In this document: positions 31,260 through 41,355 of the stretch, one piece after another
Layout of the letters: the number at the start of each line of letters is the position of its first letter
Numbering within the stretch: the stretch's first letter is position 1
Source: Fomes fomentarius
Lineage: Eukaryota; Basidiomycota; Agaricomycetes; Polyporales; Polyporaceae
DNA length: 64,000 nucleotides
Direction of reading: 5' to 3'
Assembly: GCA_022606135.1 (NCBI GenBank)
Contig: JABYQN010000004.1
Location: forward strand, 1-64,000
Notes under the pieces: model-generated
What the model was told of the DNA's origin: nothing
Database searches by the model: none
What the model saw: only the letters and a program-made list of their open reading frames with translations
Translations under genes and position numbers: made by a program

Positions 31260-32093
31260 TTGGTCGTTTCAGACACAGTCCTCAGCTACCTCACAGCCTC
31301 AGAGTCTACGATCAGCGCTCGAGGCAGCGACGACGACCTACCTCTAGCCGCGCAACTTCCGCCTGCTCTCTCGAGGAGCACGAGCACCCTAAGATCATCT
31401 GCGTCGTTCGTGCAAAACGGCATCGTACGTCATCCCACGAGCTCGCTTGGTCCGTACAACTGTGAAAACTGATAATCTCCGCAGGATAAGCTACGCTTCC
31501 TATGCATGGATCTCCCCTACGTGGCACATGGGGTCGACTTTGATGTTACAGACGATTCCTTCATTCCTTGTGACATCATATTCAAAGACCTCCGAGGAGA
31601 ATTTGTCCCTCTGTCCGCCGCGCTCAATCGGGTGACCAGCTACATGGGCTGCTACGCGTTGACTCGGGGCACGACCTGCCCTCTGCCAAAGGACGTCTCC
31701 GAGATGCTGTCAGTCGTATTCCACGTGAGTTCTTTCCCTGCACAAGCGCAAGCGCAATCACTCCGTACTCACTTCTGTTTGTTCGGCAGTTCCCCGGCTA
31801 CAGCTCGTGTTTGAGGCAGATTGCCTCAGAAGATCGGGGTCGTCCCCTATCTGTCAGCTTCGTGGCATTCAAGATCGCGATAGAGATGAAGACATACATG
31901 GTCAGTTCCTCTCTTGTCTCTGAATTAAATTCCTTGGTGCTAACGATAGACAATGCGACAGGAACTTGCGAGGAAGTCCGGGAAACCGCTCCACCACAAC
32001 GGACAGGACATCTATATCGACAAGTTGGTCCTCAAAAGGCTATCTAGAGTATCGAAGAACGTATGGCAGCCAGAGTTCCAGATCTGGTACTAA
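31260..32093 (+). CDS. Unrecognised spliced gene, 5' end unresolved
   Basis: Four exons are readable: up to 31424, 31485-31724, 31790-31900 and 31950-32093. All have phase-0 junctions and good GT-AG sites. The protein core includes DKLRFLCMDLPYVAHGVDFD, DVTDDSFIPCDIIFKDL, TRGTTCPLPKDVSEM and a C-terminus KNVWQPEFQIWY. It is soluble, with a Ser/Thr-rich N-terminal part. The frame is open to about 31215 without an ATG, so at least one 5' exon is missing; ATGs at 31208 and 31252 are in other frames. I do not recognise the family. Exon regularity and even codon use make it a likely real gene. Confidence 0.6.
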
Positions 32094-32330
32094 TCAAGGG
32101 TCCTCCCCGGTGCATTACTGTATATCGTCCTAACGTGATTCCTTCTTGACAACATAGTTTCTGTCATCGCCACGAACTCTGAAATGATCACGCTCATTGC
32201 TGTCTGTATACCGATGGTCTCGACCATCATCAAGTGCGTTCCGTGATATTGTGTACACTAACATACAGCGGCCCGTAAACTTCTCACTACGAGGACACCG
32301 ATAGGATGAGTACTCAAAAACCAACCCTAT

Positions 32331-33917
32331 TCACTCATGCGGCCACCACGGATGGCAGTCTCCACCATCCCACGTCCACACCTCTTTCGGGTCTCCAACC
32401 ACCATACGTGCACTCTGCATCCACGCGCCGTCATACATCCGGACAAACCACTCGACAAGCCGCTGCCGCAAAATCCACTTGTACCAGACGTAGTATCTCC
32501 ACATGTACCCGACGACAACGCGCGGGTTCACATAGATCCTGTCGAGGTCCATCACCCGACGGAAGTCGTACGGCAGGAGGAACGACTCGGACGAAAAACA
32601 TTCGCCCTCCGCCGATGTGCGGAACGCCAGCGGCGGCATAAGCGCAGGTGCCCGCTGCCCGCTCCTCCCCCGGAACGGATGATACGGGGGCAGGGGGTTG
32701 GGCAGTGGCGAGTTCGACAACGTGTTATTGCTGCGAAGATGGACAGGAAGCAGGGGGTCCGCTCGGAATGCGACGATGCCGTTCCAGCAAGTGAAGACGG
32801 GAACCGGATCCCCTGCCCTCATCGCCTCATAATCTGCCGCGTCGAGGAAGTACGGCCATATGCCAGCCGTCAGCCGCCCGAGCCGGTCGCGGAGCACCCA
32901 CATGTCATACGCGCCAAAGTTACCAAAGTCCATGCCGCATGCGAAGTCGAAGGCGCCGTCGTGTGTCTCGAGGAGCTCTATGACGGATTCGGGCTCCACG
33001 TAGACGTCGTTCGAGAACAGGACTTTGTCGTATTCGCCAGACGCGACAAGCGGCTCGAGGACGCGATTGCGCGTGCCTGCGAGGAACTCGATACGCGGGT
33101 TCCATTCCAGCACCCCTGGTTTCGGGATGCTTGTGTCGCGGACCACGATGCGGTTCTGCACCCCGCGCCTGTCCAGCTCCCGCGCGAACTCCTCGAGAAG
33201 CTCTGGCGAGCGATCTCCGGAGTAGCCCTCGAGGATGGACACGAAGACATTGTTGGTGCCGAGGTACGTGATGACGTCCAGCATCGAGCGTGTCCAGTAC
33301 GGTAGCACTGCTTCGTTCTGGTGGAAGGCAGCCGCGATGAACACTTTCTCACCGCGCCCGTATCCTGACGGGCGCGGATGAGGGTCCAGTAGGGCTTCGC
33401 CGAGCGCGTGTCGGAATCGAACGTCGGCTGGATTCTCGAAGTTCCTGCATTCGTGGACTGCGACCAGGAGGATGAGCGCGTAGATGATGTACTGCCCCGC
33501 CCAGTGGCTGAGAAGGTTCGTGCGCAGCAATCCAGACAAGGTTTCAGGGTGAGTCTCCGCCAAGACCCTCACCGTGACCTCTTCACCACGCTCGGTGTCA
33601 TCGAGCATCACATACCCGTCCCGCGTTCTCCCTACCCCCTTCCTTGAACGCCTTGACAGCCAGGACATCCTGAGGAGCCACATGAGTCGTGTAGCCGCAA
33701 ATGTCGGCAGGGTCAACAGCAATGCGACCCATGCGAACCAGGAGTACGGAAAAGCTGGTCTCCAGGTCCCGTCAAATAGCAAGTGGAGCAATATTTGGAT
33801 GCAGAAGAAGTGGAGCAGGAAGTGTATGACCCTAGGCACAATGGGCGGGTTCCTGGCAACGACAAGGAGAGCCTTGCACCAGCTGAGAAACCGAAGGACA
33901 TGGATCGACTTGAGCAT
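32331..33917 (-). CDS. CAP59/CMT1-family alpha-1,3-mannosyltransferase
   Basis: A 528-residue single exon from the ATG at 33917 (MLKSIHVLRFLSW); the frame extends upstream but this start directly precedes the first membrane segment. Two or three N-terminal hydrophobic stretches (about 25-45, 55-75 and 145-160) indicate a type II Golgi/ER anchor. The catalytic region shows the CAP59_mtransfer pattern: EKVFIAAAFHQNE, FVSILEGYSGD, LFSNDVYVEPESV, FACGMDFGNFGAYDMWVLRD and FTCWNGIVAFRADPLL. In Cryptococcus, family members add mannose for capsule or wall glycan synthesis; the substrate here is inferred only to be a mannan or glycoprotein. It is convergent with the 31260 gene. There are no breaks. 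Confidence 0.85.
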   Translation of the reverse strand: MLKSIHVLRFLSWCKALLVVARNPPIVPRVIHFLLHFFCIQILLHLLFDGTWRPAFPYSWFAWVALLLTLPTFAATRLMWLLRMSWLSRRSRKGVGRTRDGYVMLDDTERGEEVTVRVLAETHPETLSGLLRTNLLSHWAGQYIIYALILLVAVHECRNFENPADVRFRHALGEALLDPHPRPSGYGRGEKVFIAAAFHQNEAVLPYWTRSMLDVITYLGTNNVFVSILEGYSGDRSPELLEEFARELDRRGVQNRIVVRDTSIPKPGVLEWNPRIEFLAGTRNRVLEPLVASGEYDKVLFSNDVYVEPESVIELLETHDGAFDFACGMDFGNFGAYDMWVLRDRLGRLTAGIWPYFLDAADYEAMRAGDPVPVFTCWNGIVAFRADPLLPVHLRSNNTLSNSPLPNPLPPYHPFRGRSGQRAPALMPPLAFRTSAEGECFSSESFLLPYDFRRVMDLDRIYVNPRVVVGYMWRYYVWYKWILRQRLVEWFVRMYDGAWMQSARMVVGDPKEVWTWDGGDCHPWWPHE

Positions 33918-35585
33918 AGTCGAATGAAGTCGACGGGAGCGAAACCCCGCAGGGTTCTGAGGGATAGGGTGAAGGGTGAAACGCAGACTATGAGCGGGTG
34001 GGTATCGAAGGTTGCAGAGTTTTGGGGGCGCCGTCGCGTGTTGATATGTGCAGCGATGGCTGCGAGTATTGCGGTGGAGTTTCCAAGTTGGCGGAAACAT
34101 CGCATTGCGCATTGCGGACCATTCAGTGCGATGACCGCGATCTATCACCTCACGGACGTATCTATACTAACACGGCGCCGTCAGATATCTATCCCCTTCC
34201 TCCGTGTCGCTAAGTAGTGCTTACGAAACTAGGTTGGGGATATTGCGTCAGCTTGAGCGCCGTGCCAGTTTACGATGAAGCTATGTGTGCAGCCATTGTG
34301 CGGTAACTTCAAGGAGTGAGAGGACTTGAAATCAAGAGAGATAGGGCCTATCAGAGCTTGACCTTACCGGAGGCCCGGATGGTACTCCATGCGTACTTGG
34401 GCGGCCGCAAAGCGCCACATCTCAGCAGTCGTCAGTCGTCAAGTGAGTCCATCTGTTTGACGGAGTTTGCCCCAGCAACGACATCACCGGGAGTAGTAGG
34501 ACTGTACTGCGATATAACCACCATCGCAAAACTGGCAGCGAATGCAGTGCCTGCTTAGGAAAGGCTGAGAGGCGAGTCATTTGAAATCCGTTAGCCTGCA
34601 TCATCGCGATCAATGTCATGGCCCTCCAGCAGCTTACCGGTCCCAGCAAGGCCCCAGATTGAATGCCAGACACTCGACATACTGCGCACGTCCCATGGAA
34701 GACGTACGCGTGGAATGGGTCGAGAAGGGTGACATCGTGGATACATAGTTTCGAGGAGGGCGTGCTGGCAGTGTTTGCAACTTGCAAGTCAGATCTAGCG
34801 AGGTTGAGAGGCTCGAGAGCGTCTGTACCGTAGAGCTCAGCTGGCCGCTAATGTGCTGAAAAACATCGTCGTTGAGTGGGAGAAGGAGCTATGCGCTGCA
34901 GTTGTTATGATAGGCTTCAACGGATCAGATCAGAGAAGAGAAGAGATGCTGACTACAACAGGCGCCTAGACTCTGGACTATGGAGTCACATCGAACTCTA
35001 CCAAGTACTTCGGTTTCCCTGAATCATCTGTTTCCCTGTCTGGAGGTGAGAAAGCCTGATCTGGGCCACGCACGGATACATATATACAAACCAAAAAGAC
35101 AACGACGGAACTAGCCCATTACAATCGACACTTGCAGACATAATTAGATCAGCCTCGCGAGCTGACAACTTGAACGGGAAACAAAGGAACAGGGCGCGCA
35201 AGACAGAATCTGACACACTCAGACTCAGACCGGCCGGACAAGGGAGGATGGGAGGGGGGGGACGACTAGCGACTAGCGACTGGTATTTAGTATGTGTTGT
35301 AGGCACAACTCGACGCAAAACCCAGCTGATAGCTGGGGAACAAAAGAGAGACGGGACGGCAAGCTACTAGCCATACAACCTGCTCGATCAGGTATCTATA
35401 GCTACATGCGAGTGTTGTTACAGCATGTTGAATTAGACGGTAACGAGTCCGGGGAGAGAGAGCAGGTGAGAGTGAGACCGAGACGGGAGGGGGGGGGGAA
35501 GATATAACAAACGAACAGATCTAGTAATGCGAGAGAGAGACAAGCGCGAAGAAGCAGCAGCAGGGACCAGTTCCGAGCCAGCCTT
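33918..35585. other. Intergenic, no gene seen
   Basis: It holds the promoter of the mannosyltransferase and the 3' flank of the zinc-cluster regulator. Low-complexity G runs occur near 35251 and 35490. No exon can be supported. Confidence 0.45.
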
Positions 35586-38500
35586 CTACGTCCCACCATG
35601 TCCCGATCCGGGATGATGGTGCGCCGAGCCCGAGCCCGCAGGGTTGTTCATCCCACTGACGCTGTTGATGTACGTCCCCCAATCGTCCCACCTGGAACAA
35701 CAACAACACAAGCGCGTCAGCCCACCACTCCAAACCAAGGATAAAACCGACCACGGCCCAAAACAAGACTTACTCAAACCCGGTCGGCGCCGTAGACCAC
35801 ATCGCAAGCGTATTATCCGCAAACGCCATCTCCTCAGACGACAACACAGCCTGGCCCTGCACGCCCCCAGACATCCCTCCAGGACCACCCATACCTGGCG
35901 CCCCACCACCGCCCGCCGCCGCCATCGCCCGCATATCCTGCGGCAACTGCGTCGCAAACGGCGACGGTTCCGACGGCGCGGGAGTGCCCCCTGTTGCATA
36001 CATCTGCCCACCAAAGCCCGACGGCTGCTGCTGCAGATTGTACATCGCCATGAGCCGCGGGTCGAACTGCGGTGCGCCGAGGAGACCCGACGCGCCCGGA
36101 TCGTACGTAACGCTCGTCTGCGATGGCGCAGATGATGTGGGGGTGGGGATGGAGCTGACGTGTGGCTGGTGCTGCCAGTCTCCAGCGTACGACACGTTGA
36201 AGCCTGGATGGAGGGGCAGCCTGCCGAGCTCCTCCGTGTGCAAGGGCAGCGCAAACGAGGGTGTCACCGTGCTGCTCGTAGAGGCAGTCCCAGAGGATGT
36301 CGAAGGCGGTAGTTGCTGATCCGATTCAGAGAGGGGCACGGCAGACTGAGCCCGCGATGGCTGCGCGAACGTCGCGGCGGCGAGAGAAGGCACTTCCTTG
36401 GAAATCCGCCTGTTGCCTGCGATCGTGCGGTTTTCGATAGAGATGCCGCATCGTGATGGGTCGGCGGCGAGCGATACCGCGGAGGGTACGGGACTGTCTG
36501 AGTCTCGTTCTCGCTTGTGACTAGGTGCTGGCGAGGCTTGTGGGAGCGGCAAATCCCCGACGGACGCCAGCTCATACAATATGTCCCTGCGAGGATCATG
36601 ATCAGCAATGAACAGCGATTCTCACTAACGACTGCCATTCACCATAATCGGCCAGCAGTGTGCCAGCTGGGGATTCACGTCAGCGTCATGATGGTAATTG
36701 GAGAGGATGGGAACATACTGAGGTTCAAGCAGTTTCAGCATCTTCATGCACTTGTGCACATCGGCCATCTCCTTCGCAGGATCAGTCGAGAGGCCTGACC
36801 GCTTTCCGCCCCAGATGTTCAACAGAAGCACAATACCTCCAGTGAACAACGCCATCTACGATACAGTACATCAGAACTAGACGGCGATCAAAACGGCAAG
36901 CGACGTACCTGATTGAAGAAGGTCGGCGCACCCGACCGTTTGTACTGCACATCCAGCACATGGATGCACGACCTCGCCGCATTCGTACAAATCGCAAGCG
37001 ACGGGAACGACAACGGCGACGGTTTGCGCGGGGACGGGATGAACGGCCGGTGCACGGCGATCTGAAGCTGGTAGTAGTTCGCGTACAGATTCGCCGACTG
37101 ATTCAGGAACAGCAGGTCTTCCCGCGTCGGGTCCCACCGCACTAGGCAACAGCATTAGCAAAACCAGCGGGATAGGATAACAGCAATGGTAAGAGCAAGA
37201 CCGGGATAGGCCAAGACGTAATCAGTGAACCAGGGGCAGTGGAAGATGTGGGGAAGAGGGAGGCGAATAAAGAGATCACTTACGATGATCAGGCACCGAG
37301 TCTATCCACTTGTTCAGTGCCGAATCAAGCTCGGCGACTATATGTTGCTCCCACTGCTGGCCCACAAACCCAAGCAGTGCTTTTGACTTGTTTATCGAGT
37401 ACTGCACACAATGCGTCAGTCGGTTCTATTGCTCCCTCTCTTGACCAGACAAAGAGACAAGGAGGACATGGTGGAAGAGGAGGAAGAGAAACACCCACGA
37501 TCGTGCGCATCGCGAAGGCGAGGATCTGAAGCAATCGTAAGTGGCAGTTGAAGAACGCGACCATCGACGGCTTCCCCGGCGGCTGCTTGAACGCCAGCTC
37601 GGGATCCACCGCCATCCAGTATTCGTCGTCGCACTCCGTCGGCAAATCAATGTCAAAACTAGTCGCGTGACCATCGTCAAATCCCGTGGAAACTGAAGAG
37701 GCGCGGCGACTCACTCTTCATCCTGGATAGCACACGGCCGTCCTAATGCGAAACTCGTCTGCCTGTCCATCGCGACCAGAACCCTACACATCATCAACAG
37801 GGTTAACGTTAGGACTCCGACGGGCGGCGTGAGGGGTACGAAAGGAACAGAACCATACCAGAAAGCCCGCCTCCAAAGCTCCTCCTCGATCGTCGGCGAC
37901 GCGCTATAGACCTTTTTCCGATGCGCGCCGACATCCTGGGCCATACGGATGCCGACGCCAATGATCGTCCAGCACGCCTGCGGCGCAGACGTACCTTGCA
38001 GGAACCCCGCCGTCAGCTATATTCAAACATTCACATGTGATATCCCGACCACGTCATCCCCACGATGCGTGCCAAGGAGAAAGTCACAGATTTGGTAACA
38101 TCGTCGGAGAATCAATAATCATAACATCCACAACAAAAATCAGCTGCCGAAGGGCAAGGGAGGACAGACGGGAGGGCGCGTACCGCGTAAATCTGGAGGT
38201 CGTACAGCCGCGGTGGCGCGAGCAGCGACTTGCGCACCATCTGCACCTGCTGGAACCACTTCCACCCCGCCGACTGCGGGATCCGGTTATCCTCAAGGAG
38301 GACGCGCGCGTCGTGTGTGAACCGTGAGCCGTTGGCGCACACCAGCAGGACCGTCGAGCCGAAGCCTTCGTCGTGCAGGTGCAGACCTTCCTTGATCCCC
38401 TGTTCGAACGTCGGCCGGTGCAGGAGCGGGGTGAAGTCATTCATGTTCTTGAAATACAGGTCCACGAGCTTCTCGAGCAGGTCTGGCGGCGGAAAGTCCT

Positions 38501-39825
38501 TGTGCGGCGAGTGTTCGTCTTGCACATTTGAAGTCAACCACTGACCCGCAACAAGAGGAGAGCGCACAAACGCAGCAGCGAATCACAACGAGACGCGCAA
38601 GCGCGGCGCACAGGGATGCAGGAACGCGAAAGGGAAAAAAAAGAGAGCATCGTCAGCCGCGCCTCACCATACGTGAAAATCGAGTCTATGTAGACCCTCA
38701 CTGGGTGCAAGCTCCAGTACTGCTGCCGCCGTCGGAGCAGCGTCGTGTGCGCGTCCGGGTCGATCGTCTTCGGCAGTTCAATCCCGGCATACTCCTGCTT
38801 GAGGTCCATCGCCGTCTGGATGAAGAGCAGGCTGCTCGACTTGCCGTGGTACCGCATCGAGCTCGGGTTCATCGACATCTTCTGCAGACTCTGCACGATG
38901 TTCCTCTGCGCCACGATCTCGTCATCGCTCGGGTCCAAATCCTCCGAGTCGACTTGGGAAGGCGGCGTCGGGAGCGCGGGCGGGGAATTCATGACCGACG
39001 TCTGGGTGGGCGGGGCCGGGATGCCATAGGCAGGCTTAGTCGTAGTCGCACTCGATGGCTCTCCGTTACGTTCGGAAAGCCACGCGTCCCTGTCAAACGA
39101 CCCGCCGAGCTCCTTCGTAAAGTCGGCATTGGGACAGAGCTGCGCGGAAGTAAGCCGGCTATGTCACGATAGCGCCCAGGATGAATTGTATCCGGTACGC
39201 ACCTTGTTAAGCAGTTTCTCCATCTTCTCAAGCCTGGTCTCCAGGCTCTCTACGTAGCTGTGCTCATCCCACGCATGACTCAGCGGATGTACGGGCGAGA
39301 AAGGTGATGACAATGCGTACCCTTTGGGAGGCCCGCGCTTCTGGAGGGGCCAGCTGAGGAATGCCGACGGAAACGGAAAACGGATAGAGAGGGGTAGCAC
39401 ACACCTTTGCCGCCTCGACATACGTGCACTCGAGCCTGTAGGACACACAGTTCGAGCAGCGGTTGCTGGGCATCTGCGCGCCATCGCCTGTCGCACGGTG
39501 AAGCCCAAGGCGCAAGAAGCGGTGGAAACACAAGGAGCGGGATATATATATATATATATGTAAGCGAAACTCGTACGAGCGCAAGGGCGATCTCAAGGGA
39601 GGGAGGACGCGAATCGAAAAGGCCACTCACATCGGACTGCACTCGATGGGCAAGGTGTACGTTCATAATTAATGATCAGCGGTCGCCCATATCTCGCGGA
39701 CGCGATAGAAAAAAAAGAGAGAGCGTACTCTTCTTGCGCCTGCACATGTCGCACGCGCGCTGGATTCTGCGCTTCTTCGCGTTCTGAGCCGCATCGTCGT
39801 TGTAGTCCTCCTCCGGCGACGACAT
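35586..39825 (-). CDS. Zn2Cys6 fungal-specific transcription factor (XlnR-like class)
   Basis: A multi-exon gene starting at 39825 (MSSPEEDYNDDAAQNAKKRR). The zinc cluster begins RACDMCRRKK; after introns it continues MPSNRCSNCVSYRLECTYVEAAK, then KRGPPKGYVESLETRLEKMEKLLNK (linker and coiled-coil dimerisation region; the exons end at 39729 and 39405, for example). The fungal-specific regulatory domain follows: HKDFPPPDLLEKLVDLYF, DFTPLLHRPTFEQG, WKWFQQVQMVRKSL, IGVGIRMAQDVGAHRK, LWRRAFW and MDRQTSFALGRPCAI. The C-terminal activation-like region is Gly/Met/Ser-rich and ends with WDDWGTYINSVSG before TAG at 35586-35588. It should bind DNA as a dimer; XlnR-like members control carbohydrate-active enzymes (inference). 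My splicing of the second exon does not recover the third zinc-binding Cys cleanly. Confidence 0.85.
39542..39558. repeat. AT dinucleotide microsatellite in an intron
   Basis: An uninterrupted TA repeat of about 16 bases within the intron between the two halves of the zinc-cluster coding region of the regulator. Confidence 0.7.
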
Positions 39826-41355
39826 CTCGGACAGCAGGCAGTAGGGGCAGGGTCACCGACTCAGACGTTGCGAGGGGGAGGAGATAATAGGGCTGGAGAG
39901 AGGAGAGGAAGAGAAGGAGGAATCGAAAGTCTGAGAATGGGGACGCGTCTACGGCAACTCTCGCGGCACGCGCGCGATCGTCAAGCTCTCACGCACCACA
40001 GTCACTCTGAGGGACCGAGTCCCGGATGGTTCGACAAACAGGTTAAGTATGCTACTTACTAGTAGCGTACGTTACCCGTCGGCTTCCTGCCCTCTTCTCG
40101 CCGCTGTCTCCGCGGGTCGACCGAGTCGCGGCTATCAGCCCAGACTGACTCACTTGAATGGCCCCAGGGAACGTGTCATAACGTGTCCCCACTGCGCACG
40201 CCAAACGCGACCGAAAACTCTTCTTGTACATACATATCACTCCGCCCGAGTGACCAATGTCGACATCTTCCATATCTCCCGCCTCACTAAGCAGCCGAGT
40301 CATATGCCGTGACGGTAAAGCTTAAAATCCGCGACATATACCATTAACCAGACGGGGTGCTATATGTACTATGGGGAAGGGAAGCACAGTACCAGTACAA
40401 ATATTTACACACTACGTGCTGGTGCGACGAGCGAGGATGAGCATGCATGCAGCTAGGGCTGGGCGGGGCAGGGGAATGCAGGGGGAAGGGGGGAAGGGGG
40501 GGAAGGGTAATTGAACCGCAGTGTCGTGTTTCCCGACACCACGGATCGGCAATGCAGATAATGCAGGGAGGGAAGAATGTCAAAACGCTATCACACGAGT
40601 CCTCCCATGCCATAAGCGCAACGCTATCGAGAAGGCAAACCGAAGTCGGGTGCGTCGAAGAATAGACGGTGTGGTCGGAGAACGATGTGGATCGGTAAGC
40701 AGGTGAGCAGGTGGGAGGGTAGCTCGGCGGAGATTATGAATGGCCAAGTGCGAGTGGGCGTGGAAGATAGCGATGGATGGATAGATGGGATGGGCATGGA
40801 CGGTGCGAGATGATGCAAACGTGAGCGTGAGCGTTAGCCAGGACCGGGTTCGACGACGACAACGATGACGAGAAGGTATGCGTATGCGAGGAGATGGACG
40901 GAGACAGGGATGGAGACGGATGGCGGGGAGGGAGTAAGGATACGATGCCGGCGGAATAGGGCAGGGGATATCATAGGTAGAGTACAGGCCTGCGCAGTGC
41001 ATAAGCCCCGAACTGCATGCATATGCGATGGTGGATATGGAAGTGGAGGTGTTGGATGAGACCGGGACCGATATGGAATGTGTGGGTTGTTATGTGACCG
41101 AGACGATGAATGTGTGGATACGGATATGGGATGAGGATGAGCAACAATGGACACCGAGAAGGAGCATGAGAAGAGTAAGAGAGTAAAAGTGAGAGTGATA
41201 AAAGGATGAGAGAGAACGCTGCGATCCCGCCGTCGACGGACGGGAAAAGCACAGCACGATAATAGTACACAACACCAAAAATCATACACGACGAAAGACC
41301 GACGGTACAGCGAGGAACGCCTCGCCGCACCATAGACAGTGACATCGACTTGCGT
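39826..41355. other. Promoter of the zinc-cluster regulator and 3' flank
   Basis: No gene seen in 1.5 kb. A purine-rich stretch near 40470-40506 and AT-richer sequence near 40360-40410 are the only compositional features. The right part is the 3' flank of the next minus-strand gene. Confidence 0.45.
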
